Origin: Telmatactis stephensoni | Lineage: Eukaryota > Cnidaria > Anthozoa > Actiniaria > Isophelliidae | Assembly (NCBI GenBank): GCA_029948255.1 | Contig: JALIZF010001799.1 | Span: forward strand, 62,001-126,000 | DNA length: 64,000 bases | Direction: 5' to 3' | Shown: one piece after another, positions 47,152-60,069 of the stretch | Layout of the letters: every line of letters starts with the position of its first letter | Numbering within the stretch: the stretch's first letter is position 1 | Translations under genes and position numbers: made by a program | The notes under the pieces: generated by a model | What the model was told of the DNA's origin: nothing | The model's database searches: none | What the model saw: only the letters and a program-made list of their open reading frames with translations

Positions 47152-48000
47152 ATATAATTAAGTTACTATGATAGCTTGTAACTTCATAAATTTCTAATTT
47201 TTATGTACAGCATCATTTTGTAAGCAGTGCTCACTTGAAATGTTACAGAACAGTAAAGGATTTAGTAAACAAATAGAATTAGTTAAATGTGTTCTTGTAT
47301 TTCTATCCAATTGAAAATCTCTGAGAACAGGAATTTTTCTTCCAAACATACTAAACATTTCCACATGATATCAAAATGCAAGACAAGTAGGTTTTCAGTT
47401 GGGTAGAAACGTACATAGCAACCCATTAGCTGAATTTGGTCTACTCAAAAGATGAAATGCTCATGGTTGGATCTTTATACCGTGCATATAACTTACTGTA
47501 CATATAAAAAATATTGATATTAAAAAATCAATTCAAATTAATCCATTTGTTACAATACCTGTCTGGAATAAAAATAATCTGTCTATAATTAAATTGCTTT
47601 TGATTTTGATTAATGTTTAAAATTCAATTTAATATGGCAAATTATAGTTGCCAAGTTCCATATTGCAATACGTTTAATGTCAGCTGTTCTTGAAAGCAAA
47701 CAAGTAGTCTCAGATGTTGATAGGTTTTTGAAACCACAGCTTTGCCTTATATATATATATATTGTATCAGTGCTCTAAGCTACAGGTCTGCAACCAAGAC
47801 TGACAAGGTACATAAGATAATCACCTTTATCATATAATTATTTATAAAATACCTATATTTCTTAATTTCGAAAACTTGTTCTTTTCACTAGTGAAAATAA
47901 CATGGTCTTTTCGATTCACTAGTGAAAAGATCGTCACCATGGTTAATTGAGTGCATTTACTCTAAAGATAGTTTGTTGTCTCTTGATTTGATAATTATAT

Positions 48001-48158
48001 GATAAATAGAATATTACATGTTCGCTTGGAGATACGAATTTTATCTTCTCGTGTTGAAAATATCTCTCACTCGTTCGCTGCGCTCACTCGTGAGAGATCT
48101 TTTCAACAATCGAAGATAAAATCCGTATCTCCGCGCACCCATGTAATATCCTTTATCA
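48001..48158. repeat. Hairpin MITE (ATATTACATG ends)
   Basis: GATAAATAGAATATTACATG pairs with CATGTAATATCCTTTATC; GATACGAATTTTATCTTC pairs with GAAGATAAAATCCGTATC; the centre is CTCACTCGTTCGCTGCGCTC. Confidence 0.75.
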
Positions 48159-48575
48159 AGACAATGGGAAGAAAAATACAGGTCTAAGAGCATGGTTAAA
48201 CCCCAAACTTCATATGTGCCTAAAATGTGACTAAATCAAGGTGTATAGGGTTTGACACAAATTTGTTATCTGATTAGGCCTATATGTGGCCCTTGTAGCT
48301 ACTCGGGCCACAAATAAACAATATTCCCTCCAAAAGTCATATTATGTCCTATTATGCCTACTATTTTTTTCACAGGTTAAATAAAATCACTCTACCCCTT
48401 AACCATGCTCCAACCAACAATCATAAATTTTACTATCAATCCTTATGAAGAATTAATAATTAGCTTTTAAAATGATAAAATGTTTTAGTTGGTGACATAA
48501 AATTCTGGCTCTACACTTTTTAGAGTGTGAGTAAGCTAAGACCATGATATCACTTTGGCGGCTTGCTAGCTTTTA

Positions 48576-51500
48576 TCACTCTCTGTCCATTAGTTTGGTT
48601 CCAAGTTGGGGAGAGGTAACAAATGTTATCTCAACTTCATTTGATGTTGGTCCTTCTTGCTCAAACAGAACAACCTAAATATAACAGAAATGTCTAAATG
48701 GTTGAAGAGCTAGGTCACAATCAATGAATTGACAATGTAATCTCTGAACAAAATTCAAATTTTCAAAATTGAAAGGGTGATCCAGACCAACTGTCTAAAC
48801 AGTCACTACTTCCCCCATACAATTCTAATGCCCAACCCTACCCCCTGTCAAATCTCCTGACCATTCACAATAGCCATATCTGACAATGTCACTACTCATA
48901 CCTCTCCCACATTCCAAATGCTCTATCCTACCCTAGTTAGTAGTACTTTGTAACTACTTATAATAAGTACTTTATAGTAAGAGTAATTAACACCAGTTCA
49001 TTACCAAACATCCAAATCCCTATACCCTAACCTAGTTAATAGTATTTTGTAACTATTGTAGCTACTTACATTAATATAATCCCAGCTGGTAACCACGGTA
49101 CTGGGAGGCACAGTCTTTTACCCTACCCTACCCTGATTGGTAATATTTTGTAACTACAATACTCACAGTGTTGACCCCTGTCTTTAACCATGGTGCTGGG
49201 AGGTACAGAGTATACTGTGGACCAACTTTCCAGTATCGTCCTAGATTACGACCATTAATGAAGCAAACACCTTTTCCCCAACCACTCATTAAAACATATG
49301 TATCAGATGGTTCACCAGTGACTTCAAAGTGGCCTTTGTATAGACCAGGGCCGGGATGTCTGTCTTGAGGGACATTCTGCCATGTGGCATCATTGATCAG
49401 TCTTGGTAAAGAAGTTAAGAAGATCAAAGTGTAAGTAGCTGAAGTGGCTTCTATAAGCTACAAGTTTTCATGAAAAAGTTACTGAATAATTCTGTGCTTC
49501 CTTCATTGATGTTGGTGTTATGTGGCTAGGGGTTTACATTGAGGCAGCTTCAACCCCAATTTTAGGGTCATCTACAGCTAATTGGGAGGTGGCAAAATAA
49601 ATGACTCAGATGACTGTTGTAGCTCTATTTTAACCATACCCACACTGTCAGTTACACCTCTCTTTGAGGCATAATACAGCTCCATAAATGCAGGCATTAG
49701 GTGTTATTTGCAAGGGCATCCATGATTAATAGAAGAAGTTAAGTTTAAAATCTCTACATACTTATTCATAGCATTAAGTTTAAATTCCAATGGATAAATC
49801 TTCCATGAGTTGTGCTTCTTGTCATCAATCAAAACATCACCAAGAATTCCTGTCAGGGAATAAGGTTCAATGATAATAACATAAATATAGACACATCATG
49901 GCTATACCTTCAAATATCTGTGTCTCCACTAAAAAAATTCAATTTTTTATTCTTCATTTTTTTAATTCTCTTTTGCATGCATCAGCATCCTTTAACTTAC
50001 CTAAAGCTTATAGGTTACAGCTACTACTAAATTTAGTAATTTCTCTAGGGGTAGACTCAGTGGCCACCTTGTTTAATGTTTTTTGGGGGAAGTGGGAGTT
50101 TTTACCTAACCAAGAATACTCACAAAATAATACTAATCTTGATGCTAAATTATGTTGTTGCTAAAAATACAGTATCCTTTAGGTATTGTGAGTGAGTAAA
50201 ATTCAAAAGGATGCAGACATGAGCATAAAAGTCAGATGAAAAAAAATTAACTTTTTAGTGGATAAACTGAAGGCAAAGTCACCTTCCTAGCAAACAACCA
50301 TGTCCATGACATCAGCACTAGTAGTAAAGCACAGAAACAAAGGTTGGGGAAACCCATACACCTGGAAGTCTCTTGGTAGAGAGCCTCGTTGGATTATCTG
50401 AGTAAGCTTTCATGGTCTAACTTGCCTAAGTCTAGCCAAGTCAGTAATAATTACTGACTTGGCTAGACTTAGGAAAGTTAGACCATGAAAGAGAGAGAGA
50501 GAGAGAGTCTCATAATTCAATATTAATAGTATAGTACCTTTCCTTTGGGTGTTCATATCCTTTTTAAAATTCACTCTGCCCATGTTCTCCACCAAAATTT
50601 CCAGTAATTTATCGTTTTTATCCAGCTGTAATTTAAGATCACCATGATTATTATTGTCAGTTTGTATACTTATTGGATTCATGTTGATTGTATACTGTAT
50701 GAGTATGAAGGGGATTCCCTGGATTTGGATGATTTCCTGATTGGGGGATTCCCTGACTATTTAGACTTAAGAAAAATAAAGGCATTAATAAAGGGGGATT
50801 CCATGACTATTTAGACTTAAGAAAAATAAGGCCATTAATAAAGGGGGATTCCCTGACTATTTAGACTTTAGAAAAATAAGGGCATTCATAAATGAAAAAG
50901 ACAAGTCTAGACCAACCTGCTCTGTAGGCAGGGATATCATCACGCCCCTTGTTTTTGTGACATCCAAGTATTGGTACTTATAATCCATCACTTCTGGAAC
51001 ATCTTGTTCTTGGGAATTCAAGAAAACCTGAGAGCACATACAAAAGAGAGCAAAGTCAGAAGTGATGATCACCACTGATTTGTCTCTAGCACCAAAAATG
51101 TTTTGATTTCTAACTACCACCTACCTGTGCTCTATCCCTGAAGCTTGTAATTTTAAGCTTTTTAGCATTGTGAGGGACCTTGGTTTGATACATGATGTAA
51201 CCAAAGCTTTGTCCACCTTGGTTATTGATGGGCAAACCTTCCATATTTACTGGGACATCACTGTTAACAGATGGCTGAAAGATACATAATATATTCTACT
51301 TTAACATGGTGGTCCAAGACCAAAAGAATCATTGTAATTAAGCCTAGAATATATATACAGTTTTATAGGGGATTCCCTGGGTACATGTAGATGGAGGTTC
51401 CCAACTGCTCAGATCCTTTTTAATTTCATTACAAATTTTACAAAAGAAATATATTGTATAGAATATAAAGAGACCCCCTGACAGCGTGTGATTTACTGAC

Positions 51501-54500
51501 TGTATTAACTTCATTAAAGAACAAGGTTAGTGATCACAAGGTACAGGTTGTATGGTATAAAGGGGGATTCCCTAGAAATTCCAATAAAATGCTTTTCTGT
51601 CAACAACAAGAACTTCAAGAAAAAGGCTCATCATTTTATTCTTTCTCCAAAATTTATACTTACAGAATTTTTAAGTAAGGTTCCAATATCCATGTAGTGT
51701 TGCATTTCAACTGGATCTAAAAGACACATGAATTATGTAAACATGCAGACATGATTTCATCTTTCAAAGGCCGGACCAAGTTTCTCAAAATTCATGAGTC
51801 TAATGATCAGACAGACAGACACACAGACAAGAAGACAAAAAGATGGATCATTTCAACAAGCAGACAGGAATTCAGGTATGCAGACAGACAGACAATATTG
51901 GGCAAAGAGAGGACAGACACATATTTAAACAACAAAATGCATACCATAAGCAACCTTTCTGGTATCAGGTGGAATATTCTTTGGCATGCTTTTTGGGACT
52001 TAAAAGGAATTAAAGTTTAATGTCAGTCTCTTAAAAATATGGTGCTAAAACAATTTTAAAAAACTCATTAATATTTTAATTTAAAAACTCATTAATAATT
52101 CATGCATAAAAAATCCAATAACTTGGACCATACTGATCATATGCATAAGGCAGATAAAGTCCTTTTAAATAGTATTTAAGACGTCTTTATAACACACGTC
52201 TGTATAAAGAACACTAAAAAAAATGAGACTTAGAATCTCATAATAGACAGTCTCACAATCAATCACTGATTGAGACTCTTCCAATTCAAAAATGCAAGAC
52301 CTGTTTCAAATGTGCGATGTATGCAGGTGTGTCATGCGCATGATCAGAATGTCATAAGCAGTTCTAAAGCCCCCCCCACTTTCTGTGCTACCTTAAGTCA
52401 AATATTTTTTTGACTGAGTAGTCTAAATTCTATTTCCAAATGCTAGCCCCCCCTTTCAAGGTGTTCTGCAGTCCCTGATCTGATACTAGCTACTAGCAAG
52501 ATACTTGTCTAGATAAATATGCTATGTTATTCACTTACAAGAACTTGGTGGGGCATGAAGCAGTATTACTTTTCTAAGAGCTTCATACTTAGCAGTGATA
52601 TCACCTGCCTCTGATAGTGGAGCATCATAGTCTAAGAGATAAAAAAATGTATTAAGGCAAGTTTGAGCCACTGGTTGAAAATGCTTTCATTGTCAGCTCT
52701 CAGCTGTTGCATCCAGTGGCAACTTTTCAATTAATTTTGTCATTTTCCCCACCTGGAGGGCAAAATAGACAAATAAAAGTGTGACTCCAACAACTCAGGA
52801 GGCTGAATGTGCACAAAGATCTGCAAAGCACTCTGGGTGTTGTAGTCCAGCAAAAATCATACAATGATTTCAAAGGATATATTAGCATTTTCTAACATTT
52901 TAAATTGATCTTGCTAAAATGTTCCGTAAAGAAAACACAAATTGGATTTTGAGAGTTATTTTAGCAAGCATAAAATAGTGCAAGGACTTCATTTTCCTGT
53001 CATTCTTTGCTCTAGAAGATTGTGGTCATGCACATTGCCCATTCAGTGGCACTTACTACTTGAATCAAAAGTCATAAAAACACTGTCTCATAGTTTGTGG
53101 AAATTTAGTGAGAAGTTAGTACAGTCACACCCATATATAATTAATGGTCCTGTATAAAGCAATCACCCTTTATTAAGCAGTCACATAATACTAACTTTCA
53201 AAGATCACTACATATATGCATTCTACCAGTGCTAAGGGGTCAGTAGGCAGCTTCCTAAAGGTGACCATTTAATACAGGTTCAATCAAAAAGTGTGTTTTT
53301 AATCATTATTAGAGCAGATTCGTATAAAAGTACAACAAACTGCACCCTGCTGTGGTAGTGTCAAAGCCATGATGTCTATCAAAACACTTGAAATCAATGC
53401 CGTAACTGTGCCATGACTATGTGGTGCCTTTTTCACAGTCATATGAAAATCTACTCTATCCTCACCATATGATGTAATGGTTGGTTTGTAGACATCACTA
53501 CTGTCACCAATATTAGCACCATTCATAAAACCAAAGTTAGGTACCACCTATGAACAACAAGAAGACACCATGAAACTATTGTAATCTGAGCTCAGTTGGT
53601 AGTTCCTTTTTGCCTGTATGGACCTTTATATACAGTCACTATATGCCTCTATTTATCTTTGCCTCCTTTTTCTTTTCCTCCTTCCTTCCTCCCTCCCTCC
53701 CTTCCTTCCTTGCCCTCTTACTTCCTCTCTTTCCTCTGATTAATTCCTTCCTTCCTTTCTTTTTCTTCTCTCCTTTCTCTCTTTCCTTCTGTTAATTCCT
53801 TCCTTCCTTCTTTCCTTCCTTCTTTCCTTTCTTCTTTCCTTCCTTTATTTCTTATAGATCTCTCTTTCATGTGAGCACTAATAATGAGCAGGGACATTAC
53901 CCTGAGTCAAAGGTTCCAATAAATCCTAGACTCAGGGCAAACTGACTGGATGTGAACAGCATACAGCATTAGGCAGCTTTCAACATCTTAATTGACAAAT
54001 TGGTTTTAACAAAGTGCACAGTCATATAATGCTCATTATCTCGGGCTGTCAACTTGATTCTTATGTACCCACCACACAGTCATTGCCTGATACCATCCTG
54101 CTCAAAACCTTATTAAAACCCCTGCTAAGTCTGTGTCTTGTTTATACGTTTAGTAATGCAGCTAATGATCCCAAAACAAGCTGTCATAACTTACCATGAA
54201 ACATATAAAAGTTGATAGATGCTCCAAAATCAAGGATATTGGTAACCCTTTGTACTGTTTTACCAACACTTAAGATATGATGGTCCTCACTCCAGTGATC
54301 AAACCATCCTGACCAAAACTCTGTGACCATTAGTGGTTTGTTAGGCTGAAATACAAAATAGGAAACAATAAAAGTCTAAGTCTAGTGATTTTCTTTCGCA
54401 TATTATTACCTGAGGGACATCGTCATAGAGTTCACAGTCATATACTCTAGGTTCAACATTCACTAGCTACACACAATGGAATTAATACACCTTTCCTGAA

Positions 54501-57500
54501 ATTCAGTGTTTCAGTGCATGCAGACCATGGTTTCAAGTCAAGGTTGGACTTGATAAATACTAACAATAAAATGTATTGAGTACAAGTTCAACCTTGTTTT
54601 GAGGCATAATTCAAGAAAGCATGCAATATCCATAAAAGTCTGCTATGAAATTTGTGTCTGGTTAGGAATGACTTATCCTATAATTATACACATAACCTAT
54701 CACAGTCTTCATTCCTTGTATGTGGCAAGTGAAGCATATTTTAGAAGTAGGCTGCTGAATAGGGTTCCTTATATGCTGGGCCATGCACATACGTGTAATG
54801 GGAACTAAAATCCCTACTCTTCGGAAGGGTCTAATCATTTGCAGATGCAACAACAGAAGCAGCACCTTCTCAGTTATATTTAAAGAGCTTATTAATAAGT
54901 GTTGATCCAGGCAGGTCTAATTGCCATGGCATGAATCCCAACCCCCTGCTCAGAGGGAGACAAGGAGAGAAAGAAAATCAAATGTTTAGAATACCTGAAC
55001 TTGCTTTAAACCTTTAAGATAGTTAGTCTCATTGTGTTGGAAGTTAACTGTCATCATCACTATGAATTTCAAAAGAAACACATTACGTCTCCACACACAG
55101 TCAAAAGAACCTTGGGGGAGGTACTCAACAACAGTTTATACAGAGATGTGCTACCCTAAGGTCCAAACTCTTACTACTTTCACATCATAAAAACATATCT
55201 TTTATATCAAATTGAGAGTGTTGTTGTACGTGGGTGTCATTATTCAATGTTCAAGCAGTTACTTCCACGTAAATGTATTTTATTCTCCAAGCTTTCGGGC
55301 CCCTGGCCCATTCTTTCTTTTTTTGGAGAATAAAATACATTTACGTGGAAGTAACCGCTTGAACATTGAATATCTTTTATATGTCTAGTCTTTCAATGAG
55401 CGGATAACTTTATCCAACCTTTGTACAACCGTGTCCAGATAAGAGTTATCCACTGTATAGATTTTGTATAGATTTTATCCACTGGATAAGGATTTATCTG
55501 CTGGATAGCAATATTCACCCTTCATACAACTGGGCCCAGAAAGACAAAAGGTGCTGATGTCCTTTTTGGAAAAGTCTGCTTGATAGCTCAAACGTGGGGA
55601 GTGTCCCCACAAGGGCAGATTATGGGAAGAGTATGGGTGATGTGCACCTCCCTCTTCACATGATTTTTCAAAACTTTTCCAAAATATCCTCTGGATTGGT
55701 TTCTGATTTCTTTAACACAGCACCCCTCCTGAAGGATAATCCTGCACACCCCTCTCCCCCCCCCCACTCTCCCCCCAGCATTGATCTCTTTTGGAAGGAG
55801 ATAATAAAATCATAGTTTACCATCATTAAGGTGGAAGCTTCTTTCTCTATTTATATCCCACATTCCATCAGAGGTAAACAGCATCTCAGTAACTCCTCTA
55901 CTTAACATTTCCTAGATATAATATAATGCTTGTCAGACACTTTTTGTAACTCTGTTAGAAAAGTCTCAACTCGTTGAAGGGTATATCTAATAGTGCAGAT
56001 TTCGTATGAGTGTGAAAAGGACCGCACCGTGCCATAACCATGTCAGTGCCGTGTTTCCTATCAAAACATTCGAAAAATTATGCTGTAACCTCGCTGCGAC
56101 CATGCCGCGGCCTTTTTGCACTCATACAAAATCTGCACTAGGGCAATAGGCACCGTGCCAGATAACAGTCCTGTGTGTAATTATATATGCAAATGGTGGA
56201 AATTGATAATATTGAATTAATAATATCGACAGACTTTTCTGCAAAAGATTTTGCCAGATTAGGCAACTTGCATTGGTTTTGGCAAGACTTCATAACTGTG
56301 ACAAAATTATTTGGCCTAACATACTGAAAATAATATTAATATAACAAATAACTCCCCTCCCCTCTCCAGATTATTGTCATAATATCTTGTTGTACTTACG
56401 TTCTTCAAACGAGTCATATAACCTACATCATTACCAAAACCAAGATACTCATTCTCCACTTGCCATGCTATAATTGGGCCTCCTCTAGAATACTAAAGCA
56501 AAAGAATTTGAGAGCTCTCTCAGTATAAATTCTTTGGATGGGTTTGGGTTCCCTGTGTCTTAAGAACAGGACTTTTTGGGTTCCCTGTGTCCCAACTGCA
56601 ACAATGTGGAAAATAATAATTATTAAATATTATTACCTGTAGAGGGACAAGCCTTGGAATGAGCTCCTTGAAATAATTGCTTGATGCATGAATAAATGGT
56701 TCATATAATGTTCTTAAATCCATCTTGGGATCTCTTAATAGCCAACTAAAATGTAAAATTATATTATTTTGTAACATGTATACAAGCATCATTAAGATAA
56801 GTCTTATCTTACACCTGACTTAGATTATAAGACACTTGTAAATCTCTCTGTATTAAGAGGCACTTTCATTCTAAGATGCAAATTATAGAGGAACAGACAG
56901 TGATCATGACCTAAAATGTTCTTATTCATTCATGTCTTATGGCAAGTGTAATTTAATACTGTTTATACCAGCAGTTTACATCTTATTCAAGTTACGTCCT
57001 GAGTATTTTTGCTCATATAATGGCTCTATAAAAATAGCATAAATTTATAATTGTGAATACTGTCTAAAACATATAATAAATCATAGTTATTTTTATGTTA
57101 TATTGCTTAATCAATCTCAAGCATACCTTGGCAGTCCTCCAAGATCCCATTCTGAACAAATGTAGGGACCAGGTCTTATAATGACATATAAACCAAGATT
57201 TTGAGCAGTTTGTACAAATTTCCTAATTAAAATTAATGCAAACAATACACTGAGAATATTAATTCCAAACAGACTACCACTGGAATTATTACTGCATGGC
57301 TTGGCCAGCTTCCTAAGACTATACTTCACTTGCAATACAAAGGAATCAAGATGCATAAAGTGGACAATCATTCATAAGAAGACAAGAGTTTTATCAGCTT
57401 TATGCATGTAGCCTCATTCTCATTCATCTGTTTGCAGTAGGTGAAGCTTGCATATCTTGGAACTAGACTATTGCATTAATGCAGCAGCAGCAGCAGTAGC

Positions 57501-60069
57501 AGTCGTGGTTGTTGGATTGCTGTTCATCCACAATACACCAAATGCAAATATGGCAGCAAATTTGAATAACTATTGTTTTATACTGACTAGCCTCTCATTC
57601 ACGTGAAAATGCTTTTGTGTTTCCATGTGAACATGAGGCTAGTCAGTCCAGAACTATCTTTATTCATTTGCTGCCATATTTGCATTTGGTGTATGGTTGT
57701 CCTTAATTGCTTTTAACACAGTAAAAGGCTGGAGGTGAATTGCAAAATGTTAAGTACAAATAAGATTTTTACAAGTTGAGTATTTGTTGAGTGAGTGTAT
57801 TGGAAACTGCCTTTGAAAGGGTTATCCATTTTCTTTCAAATATATATGCAAGGGGCACCTTTTCTCTTAACCTGTTATATAAAAGAGTGAAAGGGTTTCA
57901 GTAGAGTGATTTAGCAAATGCATGGACCCAATATGAAAGCAGGATGTTAGATGACAAATTTATTACTGACATTTATTTGTTCATTGCATGACTATTGTGA
58001 CAATGTCGGGATGCCATGTTCAGGACACCATTAGCTTGTTTCCCCATCCTCTTCTTGACGTCGGCAATGTGTGGTCATTTTGCATGGAATTCATCAGCCT
58101 ATATGGCATCCTCTTAAACACTGCATTGTTTGCTAAATCCCTCTAATGTGGTCAAAGGGACTATCAGATGGCAAGTGCATTTAACATTTTTATGTAGAAA
58201 GGCCTCTGATTTTCAAAATCAAATTTAAACTTAAATTAAGCCTCTGATTTTCAAAATCAAATTTAAACTTCAATTAATGAAGAATAAATACTACTGCAAA
58301 TAAAATATGTTGTATTTCTACTAAAATGCATTGGATTGCCTATGGCAGATGTTTCTTCCTGTTCAATAGACAATTCAAATAGCTTTTGTTACCAAATCAT
58401 AAAGAAATATCTAATAACAAACATCAAGCACTACTGCATGACATCATCACAGGAAACCCAATTATTTCAGGTAGAAAATGTGATATTTTTATTCATTGGC
58501 TTAACTGTTTATCCCATTAAATTTAAGTTCCATTCACAAACTCAGCGCCCTTATCTACATAAAATAAGTCAAGATGTGCATGTCATTATTTTGATAGTCC
58601 CTAACTACCTTCCCTGGGGGTTTATATAATGTCTAAAAGCAGGGTTTAAAACAGTTTAATTGCATGACAATGAAATGGTAGCCTGTGTTAACAGCCATAG
58701 CCTGTGAACAGTGGACCCCTCCCCTTCCCTCCCCCTTCCCTCCCCTCCCCTCCCCTCCTCCCCCTCCCCAATCCCCCTGAGCCTGTTCACAGGCTAGTAC
58801 AGCCATTTTCCACCTGTCCCCCCCTACAGGTAAAAATCGGCTGTACACAGGCTATGAAATGGTAATTCCCACTGTGAATTGTGAATGTGCTTTAATATTA
58901 TGTGAATGGCCATTTTCACATTAGAAGACAAAAAAATTGTCCAGACAGACAAATAGTCTGATAATTGTTCATTTAGGTGAAACTTTGGTCAAGTCTTTCA
59001 TCTGGATGAACAAATCATCTTCAAAAAATCGTCTCCCTAGATGGTCAAACAGACAGATAAATTCAGACAATTTGTTGGTCTGAATCTTTGTTCGTCCTGT
59101 TTTCACATCAGACGATTTGTGTGTCTGAGAATATTTGTTCATCTTATAGTGCGAAAATGGCCATTGCACATGCCACAGTCACGTGAAGGCTGCATGCTTA
59201 ATATGTACTCTTTGTAATTCTTTAAGTCCTGTAACTAATTTGCATTTGACAACAAGATATTAATATTTAATGCCATGTTGTTGAAAGCTAGTAACTGGTT
59301 ATAACCTTATGTGCAGGTGTAACATTCTTATACTATAAGCACTTTTCTAATAAGAACAGGTCTCTTTTATGTACTACAGCCGGTTTGAAATTCACAGCTG
59401 TCTCTAAATGGTGTGAATTTCATGTTTGACCGACCATAGTTAACTATGATCTTACCAAGTTCATGGTCAAATCGTCCAATAAAATTCATTGAATCATTAA
59501 TACATAATTCAGGAAGCAACTTACACTATGTCCAGTTGTCCTTCAAAAATAAAATTGCCTTTAATTTCTTCATGTAAATTCCAGGGTACGTATCTACAAT
59601 TAGTAAAGAGAGACAAAAGTGTTTTAAGTTTACAAAAGAAGCTTAAAATCTCGAGAATGTTGTAAAGCTTTTTATACCAACTAAACACATGACATCGACT
59701 GTAACTCAAGTGATACTATTTCAATGAACAACTACTTCTCTAGAACGTCCAAAACAACATTTCTATACAGAAATACTTGGCTCTTACTCACGTTTCTACA
59801 GTATTTAGACCCATAGCTTTAAGCTTCAGTAACCTATCGTGCCAATACTCAGGTACGATTCTAAAGTAATGCATGGCCCCACTGAGAATTCTGAACGGTT
59901 TTCCATTCAAGTAAAAGTTGTCCCCTTCGGCGTACAAACCATTCCTTTTCCTTACTCTCGAAGTCATGTTACTACTTTGTCCATAGCACATCCAAAGCAC
60001 AAACACAGTTGATATAAGCACTAGAATTACAATAGTTTTGCGGTGAAGCTGCACAGCTTTTCCCATCAT
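48576..60069 (-). CDS. GLB1L2: GLB1L2-like beta-galactosidase (GH35), frameshifted
   Basis: Glycoside hydrolase family 35, expected to remove terminal beta-galactose. Exons: 59792-60069, 59525-59593, 57127-57222, 56637-56745, 56400-56492, 55821-55911, 54995-55059, 54195-54345, 53466-53547, 52539-52631, 51945-51998, 51664-51716, 51125-51274, 50917-51027, 50538-50625, 49762-49849, 49167-49401 and 48576-48674; about 667 aa after allowing one base. The N-terminus has a hydrophobic signal or anchor (residues 13-30). [14 protein letters not shown] carries the sugar-binding Glu. [13 protein letters not shown] matches the GH35 signature, whose last Glu is the acid/base; [13 protein letters not shown] holds the nucleophile Glu. 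C-terminal [19 protein letters not shown] matches the family jelly-roll domain. Exon 53466-53547 has one extra base in GGT ACC T AAC TTT, breaking the conserved GGTNF. Orthology to GLB1L2 rather than GLB1L or GLB1L3 is inferred. Confidence 0.9.
50708..50895. repeat. ~62-bp tandem repeat, three copies
   Basis: Units share GGGGGATTCCCTGACTATTT plus AGACTTAAGAAAAATAAGG and differ by few bases. In the GLB1L2-like intron between 50625 and 50917. Confidence 0.85.
53310..53458. repeat. 150-bp palindromic MITE, copy 8
   Basis: TAGAGCAGATTCGTATAAAA at the left, CATATGAAAATCTACTCTA at the right. The MITE ends only 8 bp before the exon at 53466-53547, the exon holding the frameshift. Confidence 0.75.
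53640..53850. repeat. TTCC microsatellite
   Basis: Pyrimidine-rich run of CCTTCCTTCCTCCC-type units in an intron of the GLB1L2-like gene. It explains a Phe/Ser/Pro/Leu-rich open frame. Confidence 0.9.
54520..54602. repeat. Dispersed short repeat (pair with 40545-40626)
   Basis: GACCATGGTTTCAAGTCAAG and CAACCTTGTTTTGAGG recur here, in an intron of the GLB1L2-like gene. Confidence 0.65.
55243..55371. repeat. Palindromic repeat, 129 bp
   Basis: TTCAATGTTCAAGCAGTTAC and TTCCACGTAAATGTATTTTA pair with the complement ending GTAACCGCTTGAACATTGAA; the loop holds GGGCCCCTGGCCC. Confidence 0.8.
55398..55533. repeat. Hairpin MITE, second copy of 45073 family
   Basis: GGATAACTTTATCCAACC, GATAAGAGTTATCCACTGTA and TTCATACAACTGGGCC match the elements at 45073-45180, in the same order partly inverted. 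Confidence 0.6.
55991..56140. repeat. 150-bp palindromic MITE, copy 9
   Basis: TAGTGCAGATTTCGTATGAG at the left and CTCATACAAAATCTGCACTA at the right, the end pair closest to the family consensus. In an intron of the GLB1L2-like gene. Confidence 0.85.
57533..57694. repeat. Palindromic repeat
   Basis: ACACCAAATGCAAATATGGC and AGCAAATTTGAATA pair with the complement ending GCATTTGGTGTA; GACTAGCCTC pairs with GAGGCTAGTC near the centre. Confidence 0.8.
58195..58277. repeat. Two-copy tandem duplication (~42 bp)
   Basis: GCCTCTGATTTTCAAAATCA plus AATTTAAACTT is present twice in tandem, in the second intron of the GLB1L2-like gene. Confidence 0.85.
58680..58856. repeat. AGCCTG hairpin cluster
   Basis: TAGCCTGTGTTAACAGCC and GGCTGTACACAGGCTA form the outer pair; ATAGCCTGTGAACAG and CTGTTCACAGGCTA the inner pair, around a CCCCTCCC-rich core. 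It resembles 18732-18898 and 61907-62092. Confidence 0.7.
58905..59165. repeat. MITE with AATGGCCATTTTCACAT ends
   Basis: AATGGCCATTTTCACATTAG at the left pairs with GCGAAAATGGCCATT at the right; inner AGACAGACAAATAGTC and ACAATTTGTTGGTCTGA segments are inverted. In the second intron of the GLB1L2-like gene. Confidence 0.7.

Larger units (their letters stand above)
46611..48575. other. Convergent gap GRTP1 / GLB1L2-like
   Basis: AT-rich, about 2 kb, with the 3' UTRs of both convergent genes expected in it. It contains two MITEs listed separately and a TA microsatellite near 47750. Open frames of 60-90 codons here look random. Confidence 0.5.

Noticed and set aside
46920..47171. 83-codon frame starting in a G-run
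   Set aside because: Runs through the CATAGCTGCCAACCC-ended MITE and its CCGGGAGA repeats.
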